Positions 16,628 through 25,446 of a stretch of 64,000 bases of DNA are shown here, piece after piece (within the stretch, counting starts at the first letter, position 1; each line of letters begins with the position of its first letter). The DNA is taken from contig JAVJRE010000002.1 in assembly GCA_040218575.1 (NCBI GenBank), positions 124,001-188,000 of the forward strand, in the 5' to 3' direction. This DNA is from Alphaproteobacteria bacterium (GTDB taxonomy: Bacteria > Pseudomonadota > Alphaproteobacteria > JAVJRE01). The notes under the pieces were generated by a model, which saw nothing but the letters and a program-made list of their open reading frames with translations, was not told where the DNA came from and searched no databases. Both the position numbers and the translations under genes were made by a program.

Positions 16628-17855
16628 CCGTTCTTCCTCTCTACCCCATGGATGGCGGCGCAAGTCATTTTCCGAATTGGCAGATGTCTCCTTCAGTGGC
16701 GTCGACAAGAAAACAACGCCCGGAGAGATTCCCGTTCGCCTCTGCAATTACGTCGATGTCTTCCACAACCACCGTATTCATAGCGGTATCGACTTCATGA
16801 CCGCGACCGCCTCCGAGAGAGAGGTAGCGAATTTCAAGCTGCTCCAGGGCGATGTCGTTTTCACCAAGGACTCTGAAACGCCAGAGGAGATCGCTGAACC
16901 GGCTTACGTGGCAGAGGATCTGAGCGGCGTTGTTTGTGGCTATCACCTCGCCATTGCGCGCCCGAAAAAGGATGTCGACGGCCGCTTTCTTTACTACGCG
17001 ATGAAAGAAACGGGCATCCGCCGACAATTCACGCGCTCAGCAAACGGTGTCACCCGCTTCGGCCTTACGCTTGACGCCTTCGACAAGATTTTCATCCCCA
17101 CCCCTGTGCTGGAGGAGCAGACCCGCATCGCCGAGATTCTGTCAACGTGGGACGAAACCCTGGCGCGCCTGTCGCTGCAGATCGAGCGAAAGGCAGAAGT
17201 GTTCGCATCGCTTCGTGAGGCTGTAGTTCACGGCACGAGGCGTATCGATGGATTCGACGGTCCGTGGCAGACCGTCACCATAGGATCATTCCTTAAGCTC
17301 CACAATGAGCGAGTGGGGAACGGCTCCGATCTTCCTGTCTACTCCATTACGAAGGTGGGGATGCTCCCTCAAGAGCAACACTTCAACAAGCGGATCGCAA
17401 ATAGCGATCTGTCACGACACATCATCGTCCGCACCGGAGACCTTGCGCTGAGTGGGTTGAATTTCTGGTTGGGTTCGGTGGATGTAAGTACGCTAGATGA
17501 ACCCGTCTGCATCTCACCGGACTACAAGGTTTTTAAAATCAACGGATCCATAGATCCGAAGTATATGCGGCATGTGGTGCGTACTGCTCGATTTGTCACA
17601 TTGCTGAAGAATGCCGCCGTCGAACGGGCAAGCATTGTGAGGAAAAACTTCGACCGGGAAACTTTCCTGGCAAGCGAGCTGCAGCTTCCCGAAATCAGGG
17701 AGCAGCGCGCCATCGTCGAAGTGCTCGATGATGCGGAGCGGGAAATTGCCGCCCTCGAGGCCGAGCGGGCGGCGCTTGCCCGGCAGCGCGACGCGCTCGC
17801 GACCGAGCTGCTGACGGGGCGCCTCCGGGTGCCACAGGCGGAGGCAGCGTCATGA
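16620..17855 (+). CDS. hsdS: type I restriction-modification specificity subunit HsdS
   Basis: The 411-residue protein has two target-recognition domains (about 10-170 and 215-370), each followed by a helical spacer (EEQTRIAEILSTWDETLARL and REQRAIVEVLDDAEREIAALEAERAAL). This is the normal HsdS layout that reads a bipartite DNA site. The second spacer is adjoined by the LATELLTGRLRV end typical of the family. It overlaps hsdM by 8 bases and the DUF3800 gene by 4. The TRDs have lower GC than the spacers, as is usual for exchangeable TRDs. Confidence 0.95.
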   Translation: MADRSSSLPHGWRRKSFSELADVSFSGVDKKTTPGEIPVRLCNYVDVFHNHRIHSGIDFMTATASEREVANFKLLQGDVVFTKDSETPEEIAEPAYVAEDLSGVVCGYHLAIARPKKDVDGRFLYYAMKETGIRRQFTRSANGVTRFGLTLDAFDKIFIPTPVLEEQTRIAEILSTWDETLARLSLQIERKAEVFASLREAVVHGTRRIDGFDGPWQTVTIGSFLKLHNERVGNGSDLPVYSITKVGMLPQEQHFNKRIANSDLSRHIIVRTGDLALSGLNFWLGSVDVSTLDEPVCISPDYKVFKINGSIDPKYMRHVVRTARFVTLLKNAAVERASIVRKNFDRETFLASELQLPEIREQRAIVEVLDDAEREIAALEAERAALARQRDALATELLTGRLRVPQAEAAS

Positions 17856-18556
17856 AGTTCGAGGTCTACTGCGACGAGGCTCTTCCGGACCTTTTCACCT
17901 CCCAGCGCCCGCGCGCCCGATACCTGATGATCGGCAGCCTATGGCTGCCCGCCGAGATGCGCGACGAGGTCAAGGCCAGGATCGCCGCGCTGCGGGCAGA
18001 CCATGCGGTGTGGGGCGAGATGAAGTGGACAAAGATCTCGCCGTCGAAGCAGGCATTCTACGAGGAATTGATCGACGTCTTCATGTCCTTCGGCATGGAC
18101 ATGCGCTTCCGCTGCATCGCCGTCGATCGCGAGCAGGTGAACCTCGCACTGCATCAGAACGACGGCGAGCTTGGCTTCTACAAGTTCTACTACCAGCTCC
18201 TGCATCACTGGATCCTGGACTTCAACGAGTACCGTATCTTCTGCGACCTGAAGACCAATCGGGACCGGAAGCGCCTGCATGACCTGCAACGCTGCCTGCA
18301 CTATTCGAACCTCTCCGCCACGATCACCGACATCCAGTCGCTGCCATCGCCGGAGGTCGTCCTCCTTCAGCTTTGCGATGTGCTGCTGGGGGCGGCGAGC
18401 AGCCGGCTGAACGACACGCTCGGACAAGGCACGGCCAAGGAGGCCGTGGTCAGGAAGCTGGAAGAGCGGCTCAGTATCCACGGCCGCATCGGACCCACGC
18501 GCCGGACCGAGGAGAAGTTCAACGTCTTCAGAATCCGGCTGGACGGGGGCTGGTGA
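17852..18556 (+). CDS. DUF3800 family protein in the RM operon
   Basis: A 234-residue protein beginning MKFEVYCDEALPD, the N-terminal acidic signature of DUF3800, whose members have an RNase H-like fold. Further matches are GEMKWTKIS, a FYKFYYQLL segment and the C-terminal LLQLCDVLLGA. DUF3800 genes are frequent in defence loci and near type I systems, but the activity is not firmly established. It is coupled to hsdS by ATGA and to the next gene by TGATG, so it is co-translated with the RM genes. Confidence 0.85.
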   Translation: MKFEVYCDEALPDLFTSQRPRARYLMIGSLWLPAEMRDEVKARIAALRADHAVWGEMKWTKISPSKQAFYEELIDVFMSFGMDMRFRCIAVDREQVNLALHQNDGELGFYKFYYQLLHHWILDFNEYRIFCDLKTNRDRKRLHDLQRCLHYSNLSATITDIQSLPSPEVVLLQLCDVLLGAASSRLNDTLGQGTAKEAVVRKLEERLSIHGRIGPTRRTEEKFNVFRIRLDGGW

Positions 18557-19017
18557 TGCCGTTGCCGCCGCTTCTCCAGCTGCCCGACGAGGCCGCCTAT
18601 CGACAGCATTTCGTGGGCACCTATTGCCGTGGGGTGATCGAGACGCATGACGGCATCCGGGTGTTTTTCCGCCAGCAACAGTTTGACCACGCCTTCTACG
18701 AGAGCACCAACCGCGACGGCGCCAAGGACGCCTTCTCGTGGGTGCGGGCCGAGCGCATGAACTGGATCGGCGCCACGCTGACCGATCCGGCTGCGGTCCG
18801 TTACCAGGGATGGGTTGCCAGGACGCGGAGCTACGACCCGGCGCGGAGGGTCGATCTTCTCTATGAGGATTTCGTGGTGGTCCTAGCGCTGGGCCTGAAT
18901 CGCGCCGGGGCGCTGAGGGCGAACTTCATCACCTGTTTCCAGGCTGACAACAGCATCGGCAAGATCCGCACCTCGCCCCTCTGGACAAGGGAGGCCTGCC
19001 TGAATGCGCTGCGCTGA
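18556..19017 (+). CDS. possible PBECR-type nuclease-like protein
   Basis: A 153-residue protein starting MPLPPLLQLPDEA. The pattern HAFYESTNRDGAKDAFSWVRAERMNWIGATL, with a long aromatic-rich strand set (VDLLYEDFVVVLAL, RANFITCFQADNS) and a final IGKIRTSPLW, recalls the PBECR group of barnase/EndoU/ColicinE5/RelE-like domains. In that fold an early His and a late Ser/Thr-Pro strand are typical. The assignment is by pattern only. It shares one base with the DUF3800 gene and precedes hsdR, so it may act with, or regulate, the RM system. Confidence 0.5.
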   Translation: MPLPPLLQLPDEAAYRQHFVGTYCRGVIETHDGIRVFFRQQQFDHAFYESTNRDGAKDAFSWVRAERMNWIGATLTDPAAVRYQGWVARTRSYDPARRVDLLYEDFVVVLALGLNRAGALRANFITCFQADNSIGKIRTSPLWTREACLNALR

Positions 19018-19025
19018 AAGAAATT

Positions 19026-19057
19026 GGGCGCTGATTCGCCATGCTGGCTCAGCGCCC
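19026..19057. other. hairpin in the gap before hsdR
   Basis: GGGCGCTGA (19026-19034) pairs with TCAGCGCCC (19049-19057), and GCC/GGC pair inside the loop. No T run follows, so it is not a standard terminator. AGCGCCCGAA at 19051-19060 recurs at 19117-19126. The 261-base gap to hsdR is the only sizeable break in the RM operon after hsdM, and it otherwise shows no supported gene. The hairpin may attenuate hsdR expression, which is an inference. Confidence 0.4.
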
Positions 19058-19278
19058 GAAGCCTCGATTGGTTCAAAGCCGCTAGGCAGTGAACTCGCGG
19101 ATATACGTGCGAGCTTAGCGCCCGAATGTCAAGGATTTGTTGATGGACGGGTGGCCCGGTCCAAGGGCGAGGCCAGTAGGACCCATTCCATCGGACCGGC
19201 TCAACCCTCTGAACTGAAACATCATTTTCCCGGCTATCGGGTTCATCAGGCGAATCCGAGCCGATCGGGAGCCTGCCA

Positions 19279-22200
19279 ATGACCAAGGCACCGAACCCCC
19301 GTATCCAGGATACCGAAAAGCACCTGTCGCAGCTTCCGGCACTGCACCTGCTCCAGAAGATGGAGCCCCGCTGGCGGCTGCTCACACGCGAGGAGGCGGA
19401 GCGCGAGCGGGGCGGCAAGCGCGCCAACGTCTACCTCGACGGCATCCTGAAGGAGAGCCTTGCGCGCATCAACCGGGTGGAGATCCGCGGCCAGTCCTAC
19501 CCATTTACCGAGAACGGGCTTGCCGAAGCGATCGAGCGGCTAAAGCGGCCGCGCCCGTCCGGCCTGCTCCGCATCAACGAGGAGCTGACGGACCTGCTGC
19601 TCCTGGGCACGGCGGTGGAGCAGACGGTGGACGGGATCACGCGGGCGTTCCAGGTCAAGTTCGTCGACTGGGCAGATCCGTCGGCAAACGTGTTCCATGT
19701 CTGCGCCGAGTTCGATGTCGAGCGCGAGCACACGACGGATACGCGGCGTCCGGACCTTGTGCTGTTCGTAAACGGCATTCCCTTCGCAGTGATCGAGTGC
19801 AAGGGCCCATCGACAGGTGTGGATCAGGCGGTTTCGCAGCACATCCGGAACCAGCAGGATGGGGAGATTCCGGGCCTCTTCCGGACGGTCCAGATCCTCG
19901 TTGCGACCAACAAGAATGACGTGCGCTATGGCACCGTCGGAACTGCCGCATCCTTCTGGTCGAAATGGGCCGAGTTGGAGGACCGCGAGGCCGACGTCCT
20001 GGCCGCGATCAACGCGCCGCTCGATGCCGATCAGAACCGCCAGACCTTCGCCGACGGCTTTCGCGAGGACCGCGCCTCCTACGACGCGCGGTTCGGACAG
20101 GGCGACAGACTCGTCACCGAACAGGACCGGGTGTTGTGGTCGCTCGCCCGCCCGGAGCGCATGCTCGATCTGGCGCGCCGCTTCACGTTGTTCGACGCCG
20201 GTGAGAAGAAGATCGCGCGGTACCAGCAGTTTTTCGCCGTGCGGAAGATCCTTCGCCGCGTGACCGGCGAACGTGACGACGATGGGCGGCGGCGCGGCGG
20301 CGTGATCTGGCACACCCAAGGTTCCGGCAAGTCGCTGACGATGGTCATGCTGGCGCGCGCACTCGGCCTCGAACCGTCGATCCCCGATCCTCGCATCGTC
20401 CTGGTGACCGACCGGATCGATCTGGACGAACAGCTCGAAGGCACCTTCAAGGCATGCGGCCTTGAGCCCAAGCGGGCCACCACAGGCCGCAACCTGCTCG
20501 ATCTCGTCGCGACCGAGAAACGTGCGGTCGTCACCACCCTCATCAACAAGTTCGACACGGCCCTGAACGTCCGCGATTTCTCCGACCCGTCGGAGGATGT
20601 CTTCCTGCTGGTCGACGAGAGCCATCGCGGGCAGTACGGCCGGCTGCATTCCCGGATGCGCAAGATCTTCCCAAACGCCTGCTATCTGGGCTTCACCGGC
20701 ACGCCGATTCTCAAGACCGAGAAGAACACCGCCGCCAAGTTCGGGGGTATCATCGACGTCTACGCGATCGACCAGGCGGTCAAGGACAAGGCGGTCGTGC
20801 CGCTCCTGTACGAGGGCCGTCATGTCGAGCAGCGCGTCGACGAGACCGCCATCGACGCCTGGTTCGAGCGCGTGTGCGCCGGCCTTTCCGAGGACCAGAA
20901 GGCGGACCTCAAGCGGAAATACGCCAGGACGGCGCGGCTGTTCCAGACGGAGCAGACCATCGCGCTTATCGCGTTCGACGTGTCGGAGCATTTCCGCCGC
21001 ACATGGAAGGGGACCGGGTTCAAGGGCCAGCTGGTCACGCCCTCCAAGCGGTCCGCCATCCTCTACAAGCGCGCATTGGACGAGCTGGGCGTGGTCACCT
21101 CCGAAGTCATCATCTCGGCGCCCGATGACCGCGAAGGCGAAGAGCGGATCGACGAGGCCTCGTCGGACGAGGTAAAGCGGTTCTGGAAGACGGCGATGGA
21201 CCGCTACGGCGACGAGGCGACCTACAACTCGCGCATCATCGAAGCCTTCAAGAAGCGAGAAGATCCCGAGATCCTGATTGTGGTTTCCAAGCTGCTGACC
21301 GGCTTCGACGCCCCCCGCAACACCGTTCTCTACCTGGCGCGTCCGCTCACCGAACACAACCTGTTGCAGGCGATCGCGCGCGTGAACCGTGTCGCGGAAG
21401 GCAAGGACTACGGTTACATCGTCGACTATTGCAGCGTTCTCGGCGAACTGAACCAGGCCCTGTCGAGCTACTCGGCGCTCGAAGGCTTCGATGAGGCCGA
21501 CCTCGCTGGGACGGTCACGTCGATCAACACCGAGATCGAGAAGCTCGGCCAACGGCATTCAGAATTGTGGGACGTCTTCAGGGGCGTCGCAAACACGGCA
21601 GATGAGGAGGCGCTGGAGCAGCATCTGGCCGACGAGGCCCGGCGCGACGAGTTCTACGACCGTCTCAATGCCTTCTCCAGGACGCTGGCCATCGCGCTGT
21701 CCAGCCACGAGTTCGCGAACGAGCCCTCGAACCAGCGTCGCATCGCCGGCTATCGCGACGACCTTCGCCGTTTCGAGAACCTGCGCCGCGCCGTGAGAAC
21801 ACGCTACCAGGATGCGGTCGACTACGGCCAGTACCGCAAGCGGATCGAAAAGCTGCTCGATACCTACGTCGTCGCGGACGACGTCCGGCCGATGACCGAC
21901 CTCGTCAACATCTTCGATGAAGATGCGTTTGCCGAGGTTCTGAACTCCAACGAGTCAGCGGCTAGCCGCGCGGACTCCATCGCCCACGCAACGAAGCGGA
22001 CCATCGACGAGCGGTGGGAGGAAGATCCGACATACTACAAGCGGTTCTCGGAGCTTATCCGCCAGGTGATCGAGGATTTCCGGGCCAAGAGCATCTCCGA
22101 CCTCGAGTACCTCAAGTGCGTGCGCGACATCCGCGACCAGATGGTGCGACGGGATACGACGGATATCCCCGAACCGATCAGGGACGACCCGCTCGGACGA

Positions 22201-22485
22201 GCCTTTTACGGCTGCCTTCGCGAAGCCTTGTCTGACGTCCAGGGCTCCGGGGACGATGCCGAGACATTGAGCGCAGAAGCCGCCGTGCAGCTGGTCGGCA
22301 TCATCAACAGCCATCGGCGTGTGGACTGGGCTCAGGATCCGGATGTCGAGAACGCCATGAAGAATGACATCGACGATTACATCTTCGATGTGATCCGCGG
22401 AGAGCACAACGTACCGTTTTCGACGGAAGCGATCGACGCCCTCATCGATCGCCTGTTGATGGTCGCGCGCCGCCAGGCAGCGTGA
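19279..22485 (+). CDS. hsdR: type I restriction endonuclease subunit HsdR
   Basis: The 1068-residue protein has the HsdR N-terminal PD-(D/E)XK nuclease (RPDLVLFVNG then FAVIECKGP, Lys175). The DEAD-like motor follows, with TQGSGKSLTMV Walker A (Lys351), LVDESHRGQYG (about residue 445), LGFTGTPI and the late QAIARVNRV motif VI. The C-terminal helical region joins the M2S core. It translocates DNA and cleaves unmodified sites at a distance. Full length and intact, so with hsdM and hsdS it should form a working enzyme. Confidence 0.97.
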   Translation: MTKAPNPRIQDTEKHLSQLPALHLLQKMEPRWRLLTREEAERERGGKRANVYLDGILKESLARINRVEIRGQSYPFTENGLAEAIERLKRPRPSGLLRINEELTDLLLLGTAVEQTVDGITRAFQVKFVDWADPSANVFHVCAEFDVEREHTTDTRRPDLVLFVNGIPFAVIECKGPSTGVDQAVSQHIRNQQDGEIPGLFRTVQILVATNKNDVRYGTVGTAASFWSKWAELEDREADVLAAINAPLDADQNRQTFADGFREDRASYDARFGQGDRLVTEQDRVLWSLARPERMLDLARRFTLFDAGEKKIARYQQFFAVRKILRRVTGERDDDGRRRGGVIWHTQGSGKSLTMVMLARALGLEPSIPDPRIVLVTDRIDLDEQLEGTFKACGLEPKRATTGRNLLDLVATEKRAVVTTLINKFDTALNVRDFSDPSEDVFLLVDESHRGQYGRLHSRMRKIFPNACYLGFTGTPILKTEKNTAAKFGGIIDVYAIDQAVKDKAVVPLLYEGRHVEQRVDETAIDAWFERVCAGLSEDQKADLKRKYARTARLFQTEQTIALIAFDVSEHFRRTWKGTGFKGQLVTPSKRSAILYKRALDELGVVTSEVIISAPDDREGEERIDEASSDEVKRFWKTAMDRYGDEATYNSRIIEAFKKREDPEILIVVSKLLTGFDAPRNTVLYLARPLTEHNLLQAIARVNRVAEGKDYGYIVDYCSVLGELNQALSSYSALEGFDEADLAGTVTSINTEIEKLGQRHSELWDVFRGVANTADEEALEQHLADEARRDEFYDRLNAFSRTLAIALSSHEFANEPSNQRRIAGYRDDLRRFENLRRAVRTRYQDAVDYGQYRKRIEKLLDTYVVADDVRPMTDLVNIFDEDAFAEVLNSNESAASRADSIAHATKRTIDERWEEDPTYYKRFSELIRQVIEDFRAKSISDLEYLKCVRDIRDQMVRRDTTDIPEPIRDDPLGRAFYGCLREALSDVQGSGDDAETLSAEAAVQLVGIINSHRRVDWAQDPDVENAMKNDIDDYIFDVIRGEHNVPFSTEAIDALIDRLLMVARRQAA

Positions 22486-23189
22486 TGATCAGGTCGACGA
22501 GCTATGGCAGCGCGGTCATCGAATACACTCTCACCCGAACTCCGCGCTCGTCCCTCTCGATCTCGGTAATGCCCGATGGCGCCGTCACCGTCACTGCCCC
22601 GGAAGAGGCGGATCCGGACGAGATCGACGAGCGCGTCCGACGGCGGGCGCGCTGGATCCTGCGCCAGCAGAGGCGCTTCGCGGAGTTTCGGCCGCGAACG
22701 CCCCCACGGCAGTACGTCGGCGGAGAGACCCATCGCTACTTGGGCCGGCAATACCGCCTGAAGATCGACGCCGCCGGAAAGGACCGGGTTCTGATCCGAT
22801 CCGGGCGCCTCGTCGTGGAGACGCGATTCCCGGACGACCCCGACTGGACCCGGGTGCTGGTTCGCCGCTGGATGCGCCAGCGCGCGCGGGAAGTGCTTAA
22901 AGAGCGCTATGACGAAGCGCGCCCCACCATGGCGGCCCTGGGGATCGAACCGCCGCCGTTGATGATCTGCCCCATGAAGAAGCGTTGGGGTAGTCATACG
23001 TCGTCGGGCCGCATCCTGCTGAACGACATGCTGATCGCGGCGCGGCGCGACTGCATCGACTACGTGATCGTCCACGAACTCTGCCACGTCGTCGAGCCGA
23101 ACCATTCGCCGCGGTTTTTCCGCCTCCTGAACCGCTTGATGCCCGACTGGGAGCGCCGCAAGGATCTCTTGGAAAGGTCGATTATCTGA
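22485..23189 (+). CDS. YgjP/WLM-type zinc metallopeptidase
   Basis: A 234-residue protein with the zinc site HELCHVVEPNHSPRF (HExxH and a third His ligand) in a YgjP-like (M48/WLM-related) fold. The conserved KKRWGSHTSSGRILLN block lies before it. Such peptidases often follow hsdR in type I loci; one idea is that they control HsdR level, but proof is lacking. The ATG shares a base with the hsdR stop (GTGATG; a GTG at 22482 is an alternative start). It is the last gene before the tRNA end of the island. Confidence 0.85.
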   Translation: MIRSTSYGSAVIEYTLTRTPRSSLSISVMPDGAVTVTAPEEADPDEIDERVRRRARWILRQQRRFAEFRPRTPPRQYVGGETHRYLGRQYRLKIDAAGKDRVLIRSGRLVVETRFPDDPDWTRVLVRRWMRQRAREVLKERYDEARPTMAALGIEPPPLMICPMKKRWGSHTSSGRILLNDMLIAARRDCIDYVIVHELCHVVEPNHSPRFFRLLNRLMPDWERRKDLLERSII

Positions 23190-23463
23190 AGCCCGTTGGT
23201 GGAGTTGGATCGATGTCGTCTCCGGCTGCCGACAATGCCTCGAACCGGGGCCGCAAGCCCGTTGATTTTCCCCTTTGGTTTCAACGCTCTCCGGACTGTA
23301 CGAACCAGGCCGCAGTCCAGAGGTCGAGAGAAAACAGCGGAGAGAGAACGCCGACGTGGCCTGCGACGGCAGAAGGCAGTCCAGAGGTCACACGCCGAAT
23401 GGCGCGGTTCCTCGCGATATTCGGCGCGATCTCGGGAGCGGAGAACGTTCGACAGGGTAGAAA
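23190..23463. other. junction between island and tRNA-Ser, with a 14-bp direct repeat
   Basis: No supported gene is seen in these 274 bases. GCAGTCCAGAGGTC occurs at 23312-23325 and again at 23376-23389, 64 bases apart. The right end abuts the 3' (CCA) end of the tRNA-Ser gene, the usual place for an element boundary. The opposite attachment copy was not found in the window. Confidence 0.5.
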
Positions 23464-23556
23464 TGGCGGAGGGAGGGGGATTCGAACCCCCGATACGGGT
23501 TTACCCCGTATAACGGTTTAGCAAACCGCCGCCTTCAGCCACTCGGCCATCCCTCC
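23464..23556 (-). tRNA. tRNA-Ser (anticodon GCT)
   Basis: A 93-base class II tRNA on the minus strand. The acceptor GGAGGGA pairs with TCCCTCC, with G as discriminator and an encoded CCA at 23464-23466. The anticodon loop TTTGCTAAA gives GCT, which reads AGC and AGT serine codons. The long variable arm pairs ATACGGG with CCCGTAT. The T loop is TTCGAAT. Its 3' end faces the accessory island, so it is a likely integration target. Confidence 0.97.
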
Positions 23557-23702
23557 GCAGGGAACACGACGTATGCGCCGCCCTTCTATCCACCGGCCAG
23601 CACCGCGTCAACGCAAGCAGACCTGAATCCGGCGACCGGGTTCTGCAACTCCGCAGTGTATTAAGTGAAGCCTTACACCCACCCAGGAACACTCCGCTAA
23701 CG

Positions 23703-23717
23703 TTAACCCGGCACTAA
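23703..23717. promoter_or_regulatory. possible CtrA-like site
   Basis: TTAA-N7-CTAA at 23703-23717 is one base off the alphaproteobacterial CtrA consensus TTAA-N7-TTAA. It lies about 90 bases before the small gene at 23808 and in the 251-base spacer next to the tRNA. A nearby TAACGTTA palindrome overlaps it. This is a weak consensus match and the role is inferred. Confidence 0.22.
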
Positions 23718-23807
23718 CCAGGGTTACTTAGCCTCGGTTTTTCTGTTCCAAAGGCAAATCGTGGCGTTTGGCCGCAGTCTGAAATACAACTAGAACGGGA
23801 AATACCA

Positions 23808-24173
23808 ATGACTGAGCCCCTCCCCGCAAGGCCGGCCTGCACGATGACCGGCCGGTCGCTCCAGGTGCTGCTGGACCTGATCGACATCAAGCAGAGCTGC
23901 ATGCAGGTGATGGATCGCGACGATGCCCGGGAAATGGCCACTCTGGAGTTTGCCCGCCGCGAATTGCTGGCGCTCGCCGGCGGCGCCCAACCCGGCGCCC
24001 AACCCGGCGCGGAGATGACACCACCGGCCAAACGCCGGGGCCGCAAACCCAAAACAGCGCCACTCACCCCGGTTGCCGCCCAGCAAGCGGTCATTCCCCG
24101 GCCGGCGGAACGGCAAGCCGAACGCAGCCGGCCGCCGCTGCGCCGCGAAGCGCGGGTCGCTGCCCTGGCCTGA
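23808..24173 (+). CDS. small hypothetical protein with AT-hook-like motif
   Basis: A 121-residue protein. The N-terminal half is helical (RSLQVLLDLIDIKQSCMQVMDRDDAREMATLEFARREL). A duplicated GAQPGAQPGA linker (tandem 12-base units in the DNA) leads to KRRGRKPK, which matches the AT-hook core and suggests minor-groove DNA binding. The C-terminus is Pro/Arg-rich. No family is recognised and the upstream ribosome binding site is weak. It is convergent with metC. Confidence 0.55.
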   Translation: MTEPLPARPACTMTGRSLQVLLDLIDIKQSCMQVMDRDDAREMATLEFARRELLALAGGAQPGAQPGAEMTPPAKRRGRKPKTAPLTPVAAQQAVIPRPAERQAERSRPPLRREARVAALA

Positions 24174-24204
24174 CCGGACAGCCGGCAGCCGCCGGCCAGA
24201 CAAG

Positions 24205-24225
24205 CCGGCCGTCCCGGACGGCCGG
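24205..24225. terminator. GC-rich hairpin between convergent genes
   Basis: CCGGCCGTCC and GGACGGCCGG flank a single C to form a perfect 21-base palindrome in the 72-base gap between the small gene and metC. No T tract follows on either strand, so efficiency as an intrinsic terminator is uncertain. Confidence 0.35.
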
Positions 24226-24245
24226 TGCTTACATCGCCGCCTTCC

Positions 24246-25421
24246 TCAAACGGCAGAAAGGCCGCGCTCCAGATCCTCTACAAGGTCGTCCACATTCTCG
24301 ATGCCGATGGACAGGCGCAGCAAGTCCTCCGGCACCGGGCTGTCCTCACCCTCGACGATCTTGCGGTGCTCCACCAGACTCTCCACGCCGCCCAGCGAGG
24401 TGGCCGGGAAGAAGAGCCGCATGGCGGCGACGCAGCGCTTCGCGCCCTCCAGCCCGCCCTTGACCCTGACCGACACCATGCCGCCATAGCCACCAATCAT
24501 CTGGGCGCTGGCGACGGAATGGTCGGGATGGCTCTGCAGCCCGGGATAGGCCACCGCCTCCAGCTTGGGATGGCCGTCAAAATGACGGGCGAAAGCCAGG
24601 GCATTGGCGCATTGCCGCTCCACCCGAAGGAAGAGGGTGCGCATGCCGCGCTGCAGCAGCCAGGTTTCGAACGGACCGAGCACCGGCCCGGCGATCCAGC
24701 GCAGATCGCGGGCCTTGACCCACAGCGGATGATCATCGCTGGCGGAGACGATGGCGCCGGCCATGACGTCGTTGTGGCCGGCCAGATACTTGGTGGCGGA
24801 GTGGACCGAAAGGTCGGCGCCGAGATCGAGCGGCCGGGTCAGCACCGGAGTCGGCACCGTATTGTCCACCGCCAGGATCGCGCCGGCGTCATGGGCCAAC
24901 TTCGCCGCGGCGCGGATGTCGGTCACCTCCCAGGTAGGGTTGGCCGGCGATTCCACCCACACCAGCCTGGTCTTGCCCGGCTGGATGGCCGCGGCCAGGG
25001 CCGCCAGATCATTGTTGCGATAGAAGGTGTGGCTGATGCCGTGGCGAACGCCCACCTCCATCAGCCACTTGCGGGTGCCGAAGTAAGAGGATTCCGGCGA
25101 GACCACATGGTCACCGGAATCGAGGGCCTGGAAGACACAGCCCGTAGCCGCCGCGCCGGAGGCGTAGAGTTTCGCCTCCTTGCCGTTCTCCAGCTTGCGC
25201 AGGACAGCTTCCGTCCGCTCATAGATGGGATTTACGTCGCGGGTGTAGTTGCGTTCTTTATGCAGTGCATAGTTCTGATCGCGCAGATAGGTGGTGCCGG
25301 TAATGATCGGCTCCACAAAGGACCGTGAGTCCTCATCAATCCAGCCGAGCCCCCGTGCCGCCCATGTCTCCGGCCGCTTGCCGGTGCGCTCAGGCCTGTC
25401 CCGTTCGTCTTCATAGAGCAT
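24246..25421 (-). CDS. metC: cystathionine beta-lyase (Cys/Met metabolism PLP enzyme)
   Basis: The 391-residue protein belongs to the trans-sulfuration PLP family. The cofactor lysine is in HSATKYLAGHNDVMAG (Lys211). YASGAAATGCVF and WVESPANPTWEV contact the cofactor and substrate, and FPATSLGGVESLVEH closes the active site. The overall pattern fits cystathionine beta-lyase, which makes homocysteine, pyruvate and ammonia, better than gamma-synthase, though the family is hard to split by eye. Length is normal. It follows the GST gene by 25 bases in the same direction. Confidence 0.85.
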   Translation of the reverse strand: MLYEDERDRPERTGKRPETWAARGLGWIDEDSRSFVEPIITGTTYLRDQNYALHKERNYTRDVNPIYERTEAVLRKLENGKEAKLYASGAAATGCVFQALDSGDHVVSPESSYFGTRKWLMEVGVRHGISHTFYRNNDLAALAAAIQPGKTRLVWVESPANPTWEVTDIRAAAKLAHDAGAILAVDNTVPTPVLTRPLDLGADLSVHSATKYLAGHNDVMAGAIVSASDDHPLWVKARDLRWIAGPVLGPFETWLLQRGMRTLFLRVERQCANALAFARHFDGHPKLEAVAYPGLQSHPDHSVASAQMIGGYGGMVSVRVKGGLEGAKRCVAAMRLFFPATSLGGVESLVEHRKIVEGEDSPVPEDLLRLSIGIENVDDLVEDLERGLSAV

Positions 25422-25446
25422 GATCCGTCCCCTGCCCGACCAGCGC

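Noticed and set aside
19004-19282. 92-codon ORF ending in an ATGA overlap with hsdR
   Set aside because: The stop/start overlap is tempting, but the frame has no recognisable pattern, spans the hairpin and repeats, and starts inside the preceding gene. Kept as a gap.
23213-23521. ORFs reading through the tRNA-Ser gene
   Set aside because: They run into the tRNA gene on the other strand and encode Arg/Ser-rich chance sequence.
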